Assembly: GCF_003473485.1 (NCBI RefSeq) | Contig: NC_053048.1 | Span: forward strand, 42,590,755 to 42,654,754 | Reading direction: 5' to 3' | Length of the DNA stretch: 64,000 bases | DNA from: Medicago truncatula | Lineage: Eukaryota > Streptophyta > Magnoliopsida > Fabales > Fabaceae | Shown: positions 20,746 through 33,484 of the stretch, piece after piece | Layout of the letters: every line of letters starts with the position of its first letter | Position numbering within the stretch: the stretch's first letter is position 1 | Position numbers and translations under genes: made by a program | Notes under the pieces: generated by a model | The model's input: only the letters and a program-made list of their open reading frames with translations | The model's database searches: none | Told to the model about the DNA's origin: nothing

Positions 20746-21714
20746 AATTTTAAATGATTAAACTAATATTTAACATGAATAATCATCATCGAACAAAACG
20801 ATCATGAGTGAAGACCTATTTTGAATATGGCTTTCATTCTATATCTGTATGTATAGCATCTTACTTTTGGCAATACTTTTATTATACTACTTGATTAATA
20901 AGGTTATGTTAATTATATTTTGTCTTAAAATTTTAAAAACAAGTATTCCCAAAAGGATTTTGTGCCGCTTCTGATAACCCGCTTGTTGATTAAGAATCAG
21001 GAATTGAGAGAAAAATTGATCATTTCTTGGTTATAAATTGTGTAATCTGACAAAATAAGTTATTGCACAAGTATATAACTAGAAGGTGCATGGCCAAGGT
21101 AAGGTGCATGGCCAAGAGGGATCCTGTAGGGAATCAAGGGCCACTAAGATTATGGCCATCGTGGCCACGTTGCTGGGACTTATGAAAAATGTGAAGCTTA
21201 ATCGGTTGACCTTACCTACGTAATGGTATCGCAGCCTATGGCGACCTAGAGGCTCAGTATACTCAGCATGCGACTTCAGTACAGTACACAGTCCTTCAAG
21301 CAATGAACCTAAAAGACAAAGCAGTTCGCCATCCGTATCTCGCCAATGACTTGTACATTCCTACAACCAAGTTAGCTACTGGAAGTAAGTTAGAGGCCAA
21401 TAGTTTATGCACAAAAATGAGATTATTTTGATCTAATTATCTGCATGATATAATAAAAGCTACTGATAAGTTTATATCAAATGGAAGAGAGTACTAAAAA
21501 CAATCGCTCTATAGTGCAGTCAGATGTAGACCGTTAAATTAAGAGGAATTTCTCTCTCTTAATTTAACAGCCTAACACTCCAAAGCTGGCTGTCGATGAT
21601 CTATTTGTAACATTGTGCCAACTTGACAAATTATGGGTAGTTATGGTTAAAATATCGATAATTGATTTTCTCACTTGACTAATTACTCACTTTAAAACTT
21701 ACTGAAGCCTTGGA
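20746..21714. other. Region between TNL relic pieces
   Basis: This is where a TNL gene would carry its NB-ARC exon, but no such motif is visible. There is a 74-codon minus-strand ORF at 21079-21303 of unknown nature, a short direct repeat (AAGGTGCATGGCCAAG, near 21085 and 21101), and a 19-20-bp inverted repeat near 21535-21565 built on TTAAATTAAGAG / CTCTTAATTTAA. Confidence 0.4.
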
Positions 21715-22120
21715 GCTCCAGCAGACAGGTCTGCAACCTCTTTCAAGGCCTCCCTCCACTTCCTGTGCAAAAGACCCTTGCTGGTGCCTCACATAGGTGG
21801 GATCCACATCGTAGAAGACAGGGCAAACATAACGAATGAATTGGATTTGAAATCAGAGGATGTAAAGTAGCTCATACAAGCACCACCGCAAAGAAGTGGA
21901 GTCAGGAGACAGAACCACCATGACAGAAAACTTCCCCTCTCTGAAGTTTTTTGTCGTCTGTGAAAACGGTTAAGCCACTTCCTTTAAATGTTGTGTAGAG
22001 GTGATCAGTGAATTTGTTGCAAGTTTCTTCTTCTCTGAAACTAAAGAGCACTTGAAATTTCCACGACGGGGAATTGCTTGTCACTGCCCTAGGAAGGACT
22101 AAGGAGTAATCAGAATTCAC
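21715..22120 (-). pseudogene. TIR-domain relic of a TNL resistance gene
   Basis: The minus-strand frame reads a TIR domain start (WKFQVLFSFREEETCNKFTD, then HLYTTFKGSGLTVFTDD and LQRGE). It breaks shortly after LQRGE. Further down, in shifted frames, come CLYELLYIL and CPVFYDVDPTYVRHQQGSFA, the later TIR motifs, so the domain is full-length but carries at least one frameshift and stops. TIR domains of plant receptors are NAD-cleaving signalling modules. The conserved glutamate region (normally SxxWCLxEL) is damaged here. A GTAAGT donor-like word follows at the end, as in intact TNL exon 1. Confidence 0.8.
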
Positions 22121-22515
22121 AACAATTTCTTCTCTGCTCGCACTAGTTTTCTTTCCTGTATAAACACAAACATTTATCTGCTATCTTTGTTTGCTGGTTT
22201 ACAGTTACAAAATCAGTTGAGAATTTTCAACTACTATACAAATGAACACACTCACAATTCACAAAGGACTCACGATTTCAAGGCAATCACTTAAAATTTC
22301 TTCTAGCCGGAAAACATGATGCTAATTAGCATTACTATATATTTTGCCATGTTATCCATTCGTCCCTTCACGATGCTTTCACAATCCTGTTTCTCACGAC
22401 AGATATCATTTTCCTAAGAATATTAATTCCTTTGCAATTACAGAGCTAAAATCATCACATTAGTCCCCTAGTCATTAAAATTTATGTCACTTTCCATTTT
22501 CCATAAAATTACTAC

Positions 22516-22604
22516 TAATTTCTTTGCATACAACAACAACAACAACCAAGCCTTATCCCACTAAGTGGGGAATTTCTTTCCATTTTATAATTTCTTTGCA
22601 TACA
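22516..22604 (-). mobile_element. Ultra-short LINE 3'-end insertion
   Basis: A 55-bp insert (22533-22587) carries the LINE tail signature on the minus strand: CCCCACTTAGTGGGATAAGG followed by a TTG-repeat. Perfect 17-bp target duplications TAATTTCTTTGCATACA flank it at 22516-22532 and 22588-22604. It is the same family as the relic in RIO1 intron 1 and the stub in the KOB1 intron. Confidence 0.9.
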
Positions 22605-24651
22605 TATAAATAAATTATCCACCAAGAAATAAATTATCCCACGCGCTGTAGATGATCGTTCTCAGACACACACGCTGTCTGGGGTGGTTGCACGGTGTTC
22701 TTTTTTTACACTTAATTTTTCGGAACAATTTTTATTGCAAAACACACCCAGAGAATTTGTAAAAATAAAATTGATTTACCTTTGCTTCCAGGAGAACTGG
22801 GATGAGCTTTTCCTTGTTTTGTAGAGGATCATGTCAATGCGACCATGTCAACTCATGTCCCTTTCCTCTCCTATTTTTCAAATATAAGTTTATTGAATGC
22901 ATAATGTATTTGATCTATTTATCGACCAAATACATTAAATATTGAATGAACCTACAAAATATATTTTTGATTATAAATGTGACCGGATGGAGTATGTCAC
23001 TATTTTGCTAACTTGACAGAGCTGCTGATGGAGTATGTCACGTGGCATATAGATGGTCCTCTAAGGTGTCTTTGTTTACTTGATGACTTTATTTAGATGT
23101 ATCATAATCCCTTCTAACTCAATTTTGTTTGAATGGTTGTGGGACTTATGAATCAGCAAACAATTTATTCTTGACGTGTAATTTTTTAGTTCTTTTTGGC
23201 ATCTCGTTTGTAATTGGCTTGAGATTTATCAGTTGATCCATCTAAAATTGCGAATCATTTTGTTAAGTTTGGTAGCTTCATAGGTTTTTCAAAATCGTGA
23301 CGGTCTATAATACACTTAGTTTGGTTCTCTTGTGCTTGCATTATTTGAAAAGATTGTAGCAACATGATTATCACCTCTTGGAAAAAATTAAGCTGCTTTT
23401 TTGTGGATGAAGGCAAAATATATTCATATTACTTTTGACTATCATAGTTGGTGTTGTAGCCCTTTTAATTGTGTGGACATAAATTAATTTCTGCTTTTTG
23501 GTTTTGTTTCGATTGTTACTTTTCTAAAACTTTAGTGTTCTATCCCGGTACGTCTTGTGCTAGATAAAATGATATTTTTCTGTTAATATATTTCATTTTA
23601 ATTTGTTAAAAATAAAATATATCTTTAGCATATTTTATGATGACATTTGTATGTATGAACAATTTAACGACAAAATTAAATTGATGTAATTGGTTGTTTG
23701 TTTTGTTCCACCTATAATTAACGGCAAAAGATTAAATAATTTGAAAGAGACTCGATCAACAAAAATATAAAAGAGTAAGATGATATTTCAAATTCTCAAC
23801 GGACCTACCTCATTTGCATAATAATAATATAACAATAACCATATATACCAATAATAATACTTCACACCTTCTAAACATATCTACATCATACAAGATGAAA
23901 ACTACACATCACTACACCACAATATTTTTAATCGCTTTATAACCGGTCATAAACGAAGTTATATGTGAACAATCAACCGGACATTCTTTAACAAAAAAAC
24001 AAAAATACAGCAGAAAGATGAGGTTAACAATCACATGCTCCAAACACACATAATAAACTAAATAAACAAATGAATAACGAGTAATTACAGTGCCGACCTA
24101 CCAAAAATATAAGTAATTACAATGCCGTCTCAATACATTGGATAAATAGTACCACACCTGTCTTTTCTTAGGAGTTTACCTTGTCTTTTTCTACATGATT
24201 TTTTTTTTATATTAATCAAGCTATTAAAATATATTGAATATTTTTTCAATTAGCAATAAATAATATGATAGAAAAATCAAATTTTCTCATTAAATGTAAA
24301 TTATTTAAAAAAATATTAATTATTAATAAATTTAATATAATCAATGAAGTCTTACCTTAACCGAAGAAGATAGTAATATATTAAGAGACTTGTTAACAAG
24401 TGTCCTTAAGACATTGCTAATGATTCAAAAATAAAAATAATTGAAAAATTTTATATAGAAAAAATTACTTTTTTAAATTTCAATATGTTGAATACATAAT
24501 TCCCAAGATAAAGTTTCTTATTTAAATTTCTCAAAAATATAAAAGAGCAAGATGTTAAAGTTTCTTATTTAAACTTCTTAACAAGTTTCTTATTTAAAAT
24601 ATTTCAATAGATGTAAGTTTAGTGACACTAATTTGATTTTGTGATTTATGA
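22605..24651. other. Gene-free spacer with Stowaway-like remnants
   Basis: About 22875-22990 carries a decayed Stowaway-type MITE, with the CGGATGGAGTATG end and internal TGCATAATGTATTTG words. The rest is AT-rich, with no ORF or motif I can support. About 24390-24600 is a second, reverse-oriented copy of the interior of the 17880 MITE. Confidence 0.45.
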
Positions 24652-24661
24652 TTTAAATTTT

Positions 24662-26177
24662 GAGCAAACAGTCACTTTGATCCCTGACTCTGCACCTCGC
24701 TGTCACATAGGTCCCTGACTCAGGATTAAATATAAATAAGTCTCTGACTCTGCACATCCGTTATCACTTTAGTCCTGACGTTAAAAATCTCTGTTAAGTG
24801 ATGATGTGGCGCATATGAGGTGTCACAGGGACCAAAGTGATAGTAGAAAATGGTCACTTTGATCCTTTAACCAAAAATCAATATTCCCAAATTGAATATC
24901 AAATTTCTAAATTCCTAAATCTCAAATCCCTAAATGTCATCTAATTCTCTCTTTTGTTCAAAATTAATCTTCCATTAAACACAATTTATTGTTAGATCAC
25001 TGACTGTGCATACTTACTATCAGTTAGGTCCCTGACAATGAATTAGCAAATCCATTAGCATCTATTACTCTTGATTATTGTTATATTCACATGATAATTC
25101 ATATCTCTACCTCGTAGGTCTGAGCATACAGTGATCAAGAGTTCAAGATATATTCAAATGATAATTCATTTCTGTTGAATTTCTTTTAACGTAATTTCTA
25201 ACTTAAAATTTGTTCTACTTAGTAGGTACTAGTGCTACTTCTAACATAAGTTCTTTATGTTTCCAGATTTATTATCAAATTTCTCACTTTAATTTTTTCT
25301 TTCGTGAGAAGTTAAAGCAACTAAAACATAAGTTCTTTCATGTAACTTAATAGCATAAATATGATATTTGATACTATTGAATCAACACCTTTTTGTACAA
25401 ATCTGAATGTCATTGTCTATGCAAATGTCTTAAACTATGGTAATAATAATCACAACAGACAACTTCAAGCCTGTGTATTTTAGTAAGTGAATTTATGCAT
25501 TAGTTATTCAAATCTATCCATCAAAAATTGGATATTGTTGTTGAAAGACACATCAAAAATCAAGCTATGACTTTAAAATACTTACAGGAATTATAATTAA
25601 ACACACCGTTCATAATTCATTTCTCTATATATATGTAATCCTGGTGCCATTATATACTAAAGGGAGAAAGAGCTATAACAGAACCACAACACTATGACAC
25701 TACTATAAAACTCCAAACCTCTGCCCAACATACCATTGCTTCAAGATCAACTTTCAAGCCAAAAAGGTCCCTTATAGCCAAGGACTTTAGTGAAATTTCG
25801 TGTTTACTGTCAGGGACCTGACTGATAGTAAGTATGCACGCCAGGGACCTCACAGTAGGTTGCAGTTTAATGGAAGATTGATTTTGAACAAAAGAGATAA
25901 TTAGATGACATTTAAGGATTTAAGATTTAGGGATTTAATATTCAATTTGGGAATATTGATTTTTGGTTCAGGGACCAAAGTGACCACTTTCTACTTTCAC
26001 TTTGGTCCATATAACACCTCATATGCGCCACATCATCACTTAACAGATTTATTTAATGTCAGGGACTACAGTGATAGCGGAAGTGCAGAGTCAGTGACTT
26101 ATTTGTATGTAATCCTAAGTCAAGGACCTATGTGACAGCGAGCTGCAAAATCAGGGAATAAAGTGACTATTTGCTCT
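24662..26177. mobile_element. 1.5-kb foldback (Mutator-like) element
   Basis: Left (24662-25042) and right (about 25811-26177) arms are inverted copies about 370-380 bp long. Both read inward GAGCAAA.AGTCAC and contain the shared words GATGATGTGGCGCATATGAG and TCAATATTCCCAAATTGAAT. Perfect 10-bp direct repeats TTTAAATTTT flank it (24652-24661 and 26178-26187). The centre of about 770 bp encodes no transposase. Long inverted arms plus a 9-10-bp duplication place it with non-autonomous Mutator-like or foldback elements. Confidence 0.85.
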
Positions 26178-26187
26178 TTAAATTTTA

Positions 26188-27272
26188 CTTGAGACAGTCG
26201 TAAAATGAGAGAGATTTAAACCATAATCACAAAATCAATTTATATATTGTCAATAATGCCATTGTTATTAACAATAGTTTTCCTTTCTTCAATTTTTTTT
26301 AAAATATATCTAAAATAAAAATAAAGAATGGAAAAAAGTGCTTATACAAAAAAAAACTGAAATATTTGAAGGGAAATGTTAAAGAGTGCCCTTGGGACAT
26401 TGAATAAAGGAAAAAAAAAATAGAAATTGTGTGTTGAAAAGTGATAAAAAGTGGTTAAGTCAACTTGTAAAAAATTTATAAATTATTGTTTCCAATGTAA
26501 AACTACTAATTTTGGTTACTTTAACTAGTGCCATAAAGACACCTGTTAACAAGACATTGCAAATTTATAAGGTCCTTGCAAATACAACTTATTTAACTTT
26601 TGGTCTGTGTTTTTTTATTTTATTTTATTTTATTTTTAAAACCTTGCAAAAGATTATTTTTAAAAAGGTCAGTGAGCCCATTTAAAGTGCTAGGTGGCAG
26701 TCTGACACTGCTATGACATTTTCCAACTGTGCACTTTTTGCCACGTGATGCTGATATGGAAAATTCATTAACTTAAAAATACCCTTTTTTGAATGAAAAA
26801 TATCTTTTTTTACAATGATCACAAGTCACGTAAGCCATATTTAAATGGAAAAAAATTACTTAAAAAAAGAATGAAATAAAAGCATTGTTGAATGATTTAT
26901 ATATTTTTTAGTATAATATCGTTGAATGTTTATTATTTTAGTATTAAATTAAATATATTTTTAGAAATAATATTAATTATAATTGTCTTAAAATATATTT
27001 TTGACCAAAAAGAATAAAGAATATTATTAAATTGGGTTGAGTTGAATAACATGGAACTGAAATACCAACGAGAAAACGGCTCCATTGATTGAGCAGTTGT
27101 TTTGTGAAAGAAAATTCTTTCTTCCTTTCTCAACTCGCTTTCAGTTTCTTCACTTCTTCCCTCATCAATACGATACACCAAATTTCAATTTTCATTTCAA
27201 TCCCATTTCATATATAAACAACATCATTCTTCTCCAAATTCACCCCCTTCTTCTAATTGCACCTCCCACACA
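26188..27272. other. Spacer and KOB1 upstream region
   Basis: A decayed MITE of the GGGAAATGTTAA family starts at 26371 (GGGAAATGTTAAAGAGTGCC) and runs to about 26560, ending near CACCTGTTAACAAG. The final 200 bp are pyrimidine-rich and are the probable KOB1 5' leader. A TATA-like TATATAAAC word at about 27210 lies only about 60 bp before the start codon, so it is either the TATA box of a short leader or chance. Confidence 0.4.
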
Positions 27273-30200
27273 ATGGCAGGTGCAAACAAACATCCCCCCA
27301 CCTCTTCCTCCACCTCCCGTCTCCTCCTTCTCCTAACCATCCTCCCCCTCACCCTCGCCGCCTTCGCTTTCCTCCTCCAATGGCGCGGCGGCGTCACCGA
27401 CCCCGTCACCCGTTGGTCACCCGATCAAAACCTCTTCCCCGGTATGTCAACCTCCGATCACATTCAACAACGATCACAACCTCGTTCACGTTCCGATTGC
27501 TCAAGTCTCTTCGGCAATTCTCATTCCCCTTCTTTTCCTTACTTTCGTGATTGGACTCTTGATTTCTCCTCCGATCTCTCCCCTAAGGTACGTTTCATTG
27601 TCGTTTTCTTCATCACCCTTGGATCTATCTTTGATTTTTATATTCTTAAACCCTTATCAGATTTAATTTTTGATTAGTTCTTTATATTTTATTAAATTCA
27701 TCATCTTGGAATTGTGATTTTACCTGTCTCTTATTGAATTTAAAATTTGAATTTTTATTCCTCGTTGATTTGAAATTGTTTTTCGTTATGTTGTAGATAT
27801 GTATAACGACGAGTACTTCTGCGGGTTTGGAGCAGACACTGCCATGGATTTATTATCATAAGGTTATGGGAGTTTCAAGTTTTTTACTTTTTGTTGAAGG
27901 GAAAGCTGCTTCACCTAATGTATCTAGAGTTTTAGAAACCATTCCGGTGAGTTGATTTGATTTCGAATGTGAAATGGTTTATTTGACAATACTGTTATTT
28001 GTATTACCCAAGTTTTGATCTTTGATTAAAATGTGATTTTTTGTTAGGGGGTTAAAGTTATATATAGAACAAGAGAATTAGAGGAGCAACAAGCTAAAAG
28101 GTATTTGTTTTTTCTTTCTTCAATTCAAAAGTTTTGTCATTCCTTTCTTTGTTCAGCAGGTGACTGTTTTTTACATTGGTAACCGTGCCTTTTGTTATAA
28201 TGATTGGAATAAACTACTATAGTGTGGATTATTTATTTTTGGGTGGCACTCTTTAAGCATACCAAATTTAACAACTATTCTTTTAAAAAGTCAACTATTA
28301 CAATTTCCAATGCACTTAATACACAACTTTTTATAAAGAACTTACTAATTAAAGTGCTTAAAGAGTGCCCGGGGGCACTCGTTAACATTTCCCTTTATTT
28401 TTTTCTTTTGTAATTTGAATGAATAATGTTCAGTAGTTTAAGTATACTTCATTGCTAGCGTGCTTTTGCAAATTTAAAGTTCGACATGCATTCTGGATTT
28501 GGTTTGGTTTTACTATCCAAATTCCAAAGACAGTGTCTTGTTTTGTTTTAGTACATATCATTGGCAGAGGTTTGTGTTTCGATTGTCTGATAATAACCGT
28601 GTTAGTGTCACATATGGATGACAATGACTCTTACATTTTTTAATCTTGTGATAAATTTCTGATCTTATCACAATATTCTAATGTATTTTAAGATATAACC
28701 TTGGTCATTAAAAATAATCTTATGGAAGTGAGCTTTGTGAGCAGTGGTAGGTAAGTTTTCTAGTTGCAAAAAAATGTCTCACATTGGTGGGAGCCAAGTA
28801 TTGTGAATTGCTCTCCTTTATATGAAATAAATTGGGATATAAAATCCATTCTTGGAATTTTGTTTTACAGCTTAAGATATCGGACGTGACAGGTTTTTAT
28901 ATTCATTCATACCGAGACACAGGATTTTAATATCATGTGCTAAATTTTCTCACCTCCCCATAATACCGCAAACTATTTCGATAGGTTGATTAATACCTTA
29001 TTTGGACTTTGAATTTTGTTTTGTACCAGCCGTATATGGAACGAAACTTGGTTGTCAAGCTTCTTCTACAAACCTTGTAACTATGAGTTATTTGTAAAGC
29101 AATCTTTGAACATGGAAATGGCAATTGTCATGGCAAGGGTATGGAATTTTATTTCTTTGATTGGTTTATTATATTATACTAGCTTACATCTTTTTAAAGT
29201 AATTTATCTTTCTTAGATCTTAATGTTATTTTTATAATATTATTTAACTCAGGATTCTGGCATGGATTGGATCATCCATCTGGACACTGATGAACTGATA
29301 CATCCAGCAGGAACACAGGAATACTCCATGAGGCAGTTGCTATCCGATGTGCCTGGAAATGTTGATATGGTTATTTTTCCAAATTATGTGAGTTCAGGAG
29401 TTTTATCTTACTGCCATCTTGTTGCCTCTTTGATATTCGTTGATAATTATTACTTAATGCTGGAATGTTATTTGCTTCAGGAAAGCAGTGTTGAGCGAGA
29501 TGATATCACGGAGCCTTTCAGCGAGGTATTTGCTTAAATAGATTTTCTTAGTTTTCTAACAGCTAGTTCAACTATTATAATTTATAAATTTAATTTCTGT
29601 TTTTGATTTCTTTTCTTTTTGGGTCCTACTGGATTGTTAGCTGTTGCCTTTGTTTTTGATTTATAAATATGTACCGAAAGCGGAACATGAATTACTGATT
29701 TTGTTTAAAGGCTAACCCTTTGAGAAGTGATATAATAAAAAAAATTGCACACATTTTAGATGGACATGTGAAAGTGTATCTGCATAGGCATTCACACTTG
29801 AGAGTTCTGTACATGTTTTACAATGAACCTTTTAAGCAACGTATAAGTGCAGAAACAAAGTATCTTTGGCTGACTTTACACATTGTTTAGTATTTATGCT
29901 TCATTACACGAGCCTTTTTAATCACATATTTTAACTTACAATGTTGTCATAGGTTTCAATGTTCAAGAAGAACTATGATCACCTTCCAAAGGATGTGTAT
30001 TTTGGAAATTACAAAGACGCAACTCGTGGCAATCCTAACTATTTTCTTACTTATGGAAATGGGAAATCAGCTGCTAGGATTCAGGATCATCTCCGTCCTA
30101 ATGGTGCACATAGATGGCACAACTATATGAAGACACCTAAGTATGTTGATAATGCACATTGTTATTTAATATGAGCATGCGTCTGACAATTATATATGTG

Positions 30201-32423
30201 TCTATGTATGTATATTGACTACAACATTAGTTTACTATTTAGGGGTGATTTAATTGAATCTGTATGTATTTTAAAGTTTATGGCTATGCCTGGTAGATCA
30301 AGGAACCATTCAAAATTTTATGGGTATTTTGGTTTCATATCATGCATGTTAACATATTTTATGGGTATTTTGGTTTCATATCATGCAAGTTAACATATGT
30401 TTTTTCCAAGTTTTCTGCTAACTGTTGGTCTTATATTGAATGGTTTTTCCGATTTGCCGGTAATTTATGCTGTCTTGAGTAGGCTGTCTTTTTTTCTAGG
30501 TGCCGAATTTTCTGTAGAGTAACTGCTTGGTGTTATTTTAATTTCATATCATTTTAAGTAAAATGTATAAATAGTGAAGAATGCAATGCTTGTATCCATA
30601 TTTTACACTGATTTGTATACCAAATCTTTTAACAGTGAGATCAAGTTGGAAGAAGCTGCTGTTTTGCATTACACTTATACCAAATTTTCTGATTTGACTT
30701 CAAGGCGTGATCGGTGTGGCTGCAAACCTACAAAAGATGATGTAAAAAGATGTTTCATGCTGGACTTTGACAGAGCTGTAAGTTATAGATTCCCTTTAAT
30801 GCTCTCTTTGCTTCATCATCTGCAGTTACATTCTCCTTTTCCAAATATTTTTACGTTTATCAGTTTTTGCATCTTAATGTTTGTGCAAGGCCTTGCACTC
30901 AGGTTTCCTGGGGAAATCAGAATGTAATTCATGTTTAGTTATTTTCTGTGCATGGTTGGTTATATGACATTCCCTCAGTTTTTCTCATTTCTAACACAAA
31001 TTAATAATTAGTTTTTTTTTACCACACTAATTAATAACTAGTTATTTCCTGGTTTACTAGTAGTTCATTAAACACCGCTGCCTCTTTCTCCCTTGATGGC
31101 TAAACTGCCGTCAATGGTGTTTTTTCATTGAGTTTTGTTCTTCACTTTCTAGCATATTGGGCTGTGAAGTTGTGCAAATTTACATTTTGGGTTTGTTTGT
31201 TGGGGGGGACAGGGAATTTCTACCTTGCAACTGTGTAAATATATTTATGGTCTGACTATTTTGTTCTAATGTCTGACGTGTAGGCTTTCATCATTGCTTC
31301 AACTGCAACTGAGGAAGAAATGCTTCAATGGTAAGTTCAGAAGTATGAAAATAATTACTTTAAACTTTTTACTTAACTAATGATATAATTTTTTCTGGAA
31401 GTGTTGATATTATCAGTTAAACTTTTTGTTTCATACATGTCAGTGTGGTCGGCCCATACAGTCATAGTCTACTACTTTATGGAATCATTTACATTCTTTG
31501 GTGTAATTTTAATCCTGAGCTGCGTGTGGGAATGAATTGTAAATCTGTGTGGAGGAGCTCAGGTTGTTCCTAGATGATTCACTGGAAGATATTGCGATAA
31601 GTGAGAATTTGGCACCCCAAATAAAGATTCTGTTGAAACATCAATATTTTACAATACAACAACAACCAAGCCTTATCCCGCTAAGTGGGGTCGGCTCAAT
31701 ATTTTACAATATTTATAGAAAATAATATTAGATACATAGATGAAGAGTATATTTTAAAATGAAACAAATCTCAAACATATTAAACTTGTGTGGCTCGTAG
31801 TCTATCCGAAAACCATTTGATAGTTTTAAACATAATAGCAGCCTCCTTTACTTTTAAATTTATAGCACAGCAAAAATGCATAAAAAATTGTCTTCAAGTC
31901 GGTTTTTCTTCTTCTTCTTTCATTTAGGTATCGTGAACGAATTGTGTGGACTGACAAAACACTAAACATGAAACTTATGAGGAAGGGCATCTTAACTCGC
32001 ATTTATGCTCCCATGGTAAGTTCATTTGCCTCAAATGCTTTATGGTTTCTCTCCAAGCAATAAATACTGTTATCTGACATAGTTATTAGAGAACATCCTA
32101 ACTTTTGCTCCATAATATTACCTTTGTAGGCCATTATTCAAAGTCTGAGGGAAACTGGTGTTTTTAACTCTGTGATTGCAAAGGCTGCTCAGACAACAAT
32201 ATCGAAAGACAATTTTTTAAAATCTGTTGATAGTAGCAATGCAACTAGGAATGCCAGATCAGAAATGTTATCTTCTAGAAAAATTGATGCTGGCGGAGCA
32301 TCCCAAGCGATTGCAAGAAGAATCTTGGAGGTTATAGATGATTCAATTCCCTCTGCAATCCCACCATTATCTCCACCCTACCATGACGACGCTGATGCCG
32401 ACACTGACTTCCTTACATCCTAG
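27273..32423 (+). CDS. KOB1: KOBITO1/ELD1/ABI8-type glycosyltransferase-like protein
   Basis: In Arabidopsis, KOB1 (also ELD1 and ABI8) is needed for cell elongation, cellulose deposition and sugar/ABA responses; its enzymatic substrate is not firmly established. Eleven exons: 27273-27587, 27797-27946, 28048-28100, 29030-29138, 29253-29387, 29481-29525, 29953-30140, 30636-30777, 31284-31330, 31928-32015, 32130-32423. All are GT-AG and in phase, giving 521 residues against about 530 in the family. Visible are a short N-terminal tail, one membrane anchor (about 17-35), which fits a type II Golgi-type protein, then the glycosyltransferase-A signature [10 protein letters not shown] with DTD at 220-222, and the strongly conserved [16 protein letters not shown] and RRDRCGCKP stretches. 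The C-terminal 60 residues are variable. The gene looks intact. Introns 3 and 9 carry a MITE and a LINE stub. Copies of intron 8, exon 8 and intron 9 lie downstream. Confidence 0.88.
28241..28393. mobile_element. MITE in KOB1 intron 3
   Basis: The 153-bp insertion ends GGGGCACTCGTTAACATTTCCC, the terminal repeat of the family seen at 50977 and 54509, and starts GGGTGGCACTCTTTAAGC. Perfect 9-bp flanking repeats TTTATTTTT are at 28232-28240 and 28394-28402. The 9-bp duplication fits a Mutator-like superfamily. It lies well inside the intron and does not touch splice sites. Confidence 0.8.
31641..31711 (-). mobile_element. 39-bp LINE tail in KOB1 intron 9
   Basis: A 39-bp insert (31657-31695) shows GCCGACCCCACTTAGCGGG and a TTG-type tail on the minus strand, between perfect 16-bp target duplications TCAATATTTTACAATA (31641-31656 and 31696-31711). 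The homologous downstream copy of this intron at about 33485-33835 lacks the insert, so that copy is the pre-insertion state. Confidence 0.93.
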
Positions 32424-33484
32424 TTTTTGACTGACTCCTTGCCATGGCCAGAGATTATTTTGAACATGGGTCTGATACTTGAATTCTGGAGATTTTTTTT
32501 TTAAAGAAAGACAATGATAGAAGCACATCTGGCTGTCATGATGGCCATTCCTGTTTCAGGATTCATGGGGTTTTTCCCGATCATTACCCAAGCGCTTGTG
32601 TAAATTTCAGGTATAGACTGTAGGGTTAGTGTAGGGATTATACAAAGCAGACTTTTCTATCTGTTCATTATTCTTTTCCTATTTATTTTGGGCAGATTGG
32701 TTGTAATGGTAGTGGCCTATTCTATTTTTGTTCACACACATTGAGAGAGGTCTGTTATACAGGTTGAGATTATCTTTCCCAGTTGGAGGAAGGAGAAATG
32801 ATTTATACAATGAAAATGATGTTTTGTCAATTTTTGTTGGCATTTGAATTGACTTCATTACTTGCCCTGCATCCTAAGGGAAGTGAAAGAGTTTAGAATT
32901 AATGTCAGTGAGTCTTGTCAATGAAAACATAGTTAGAGGTCTGAATTTTTACGTACTAAAACATGTCTATAAGATTATCCCAAAAAAAGGGTATTCTATT
33001 AGGGGGTATACGTACCACAAGCCTAGCTCAACTCGCATACCATACACTATTATGGGTTGAATATATTTTTCCATTCCTTTGAAATCAGCAAATTAATAGT
33101 ATTTCTTCCCCTATTGTGATCCTTTCAATATTTGAAATAATCACTAGTTAGTCAACAAATTAATGGATATTTGTTAAATTACTTGTTTAGCATGGTTCTC
33201 TTAGTGAGGCAATTAGGAAAGAGCCTTTTGAAGGAGATTGAGCTTTTGGGTAGTTTGTTTTATGAAATTAGGGGATACACTCAAACTATTTATTGATAGG
33301 TTAAGTACTTGGAATCTTAATGCTCAAAACCGGACTCAAACACCGCTGTCCCCTATAAGTTCCCTTCATTTGAAGGCAATCTATTTGAGACACTCTCATA
33401 CACTAATTATGGATATCTCCGTATTGTGAAAGTCTAACTCTTTCTGTTAGATCCAACCTTATTGGTCCTACATGATTCGGCGGC
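32424..33484. other. KOB1 3' region and spacer
   Basis: The first 400 bp or so are the probable 3' UTR of KOB1. No further gene is seen. The stretch around 33240-33480 has ordinary composition and a 63-codon ORF without recognisable domain. Confidence 0.4.

Noticed and set aside
27257-27550. Alternative start and frame (97-codon ORF) at the KOB1 5' end
   Set aside because: The overlapping frame starting at 27273 joins in phase to ten further exons of a known protein. The 27257 frame is a shadow caused by GC-rich sequence.
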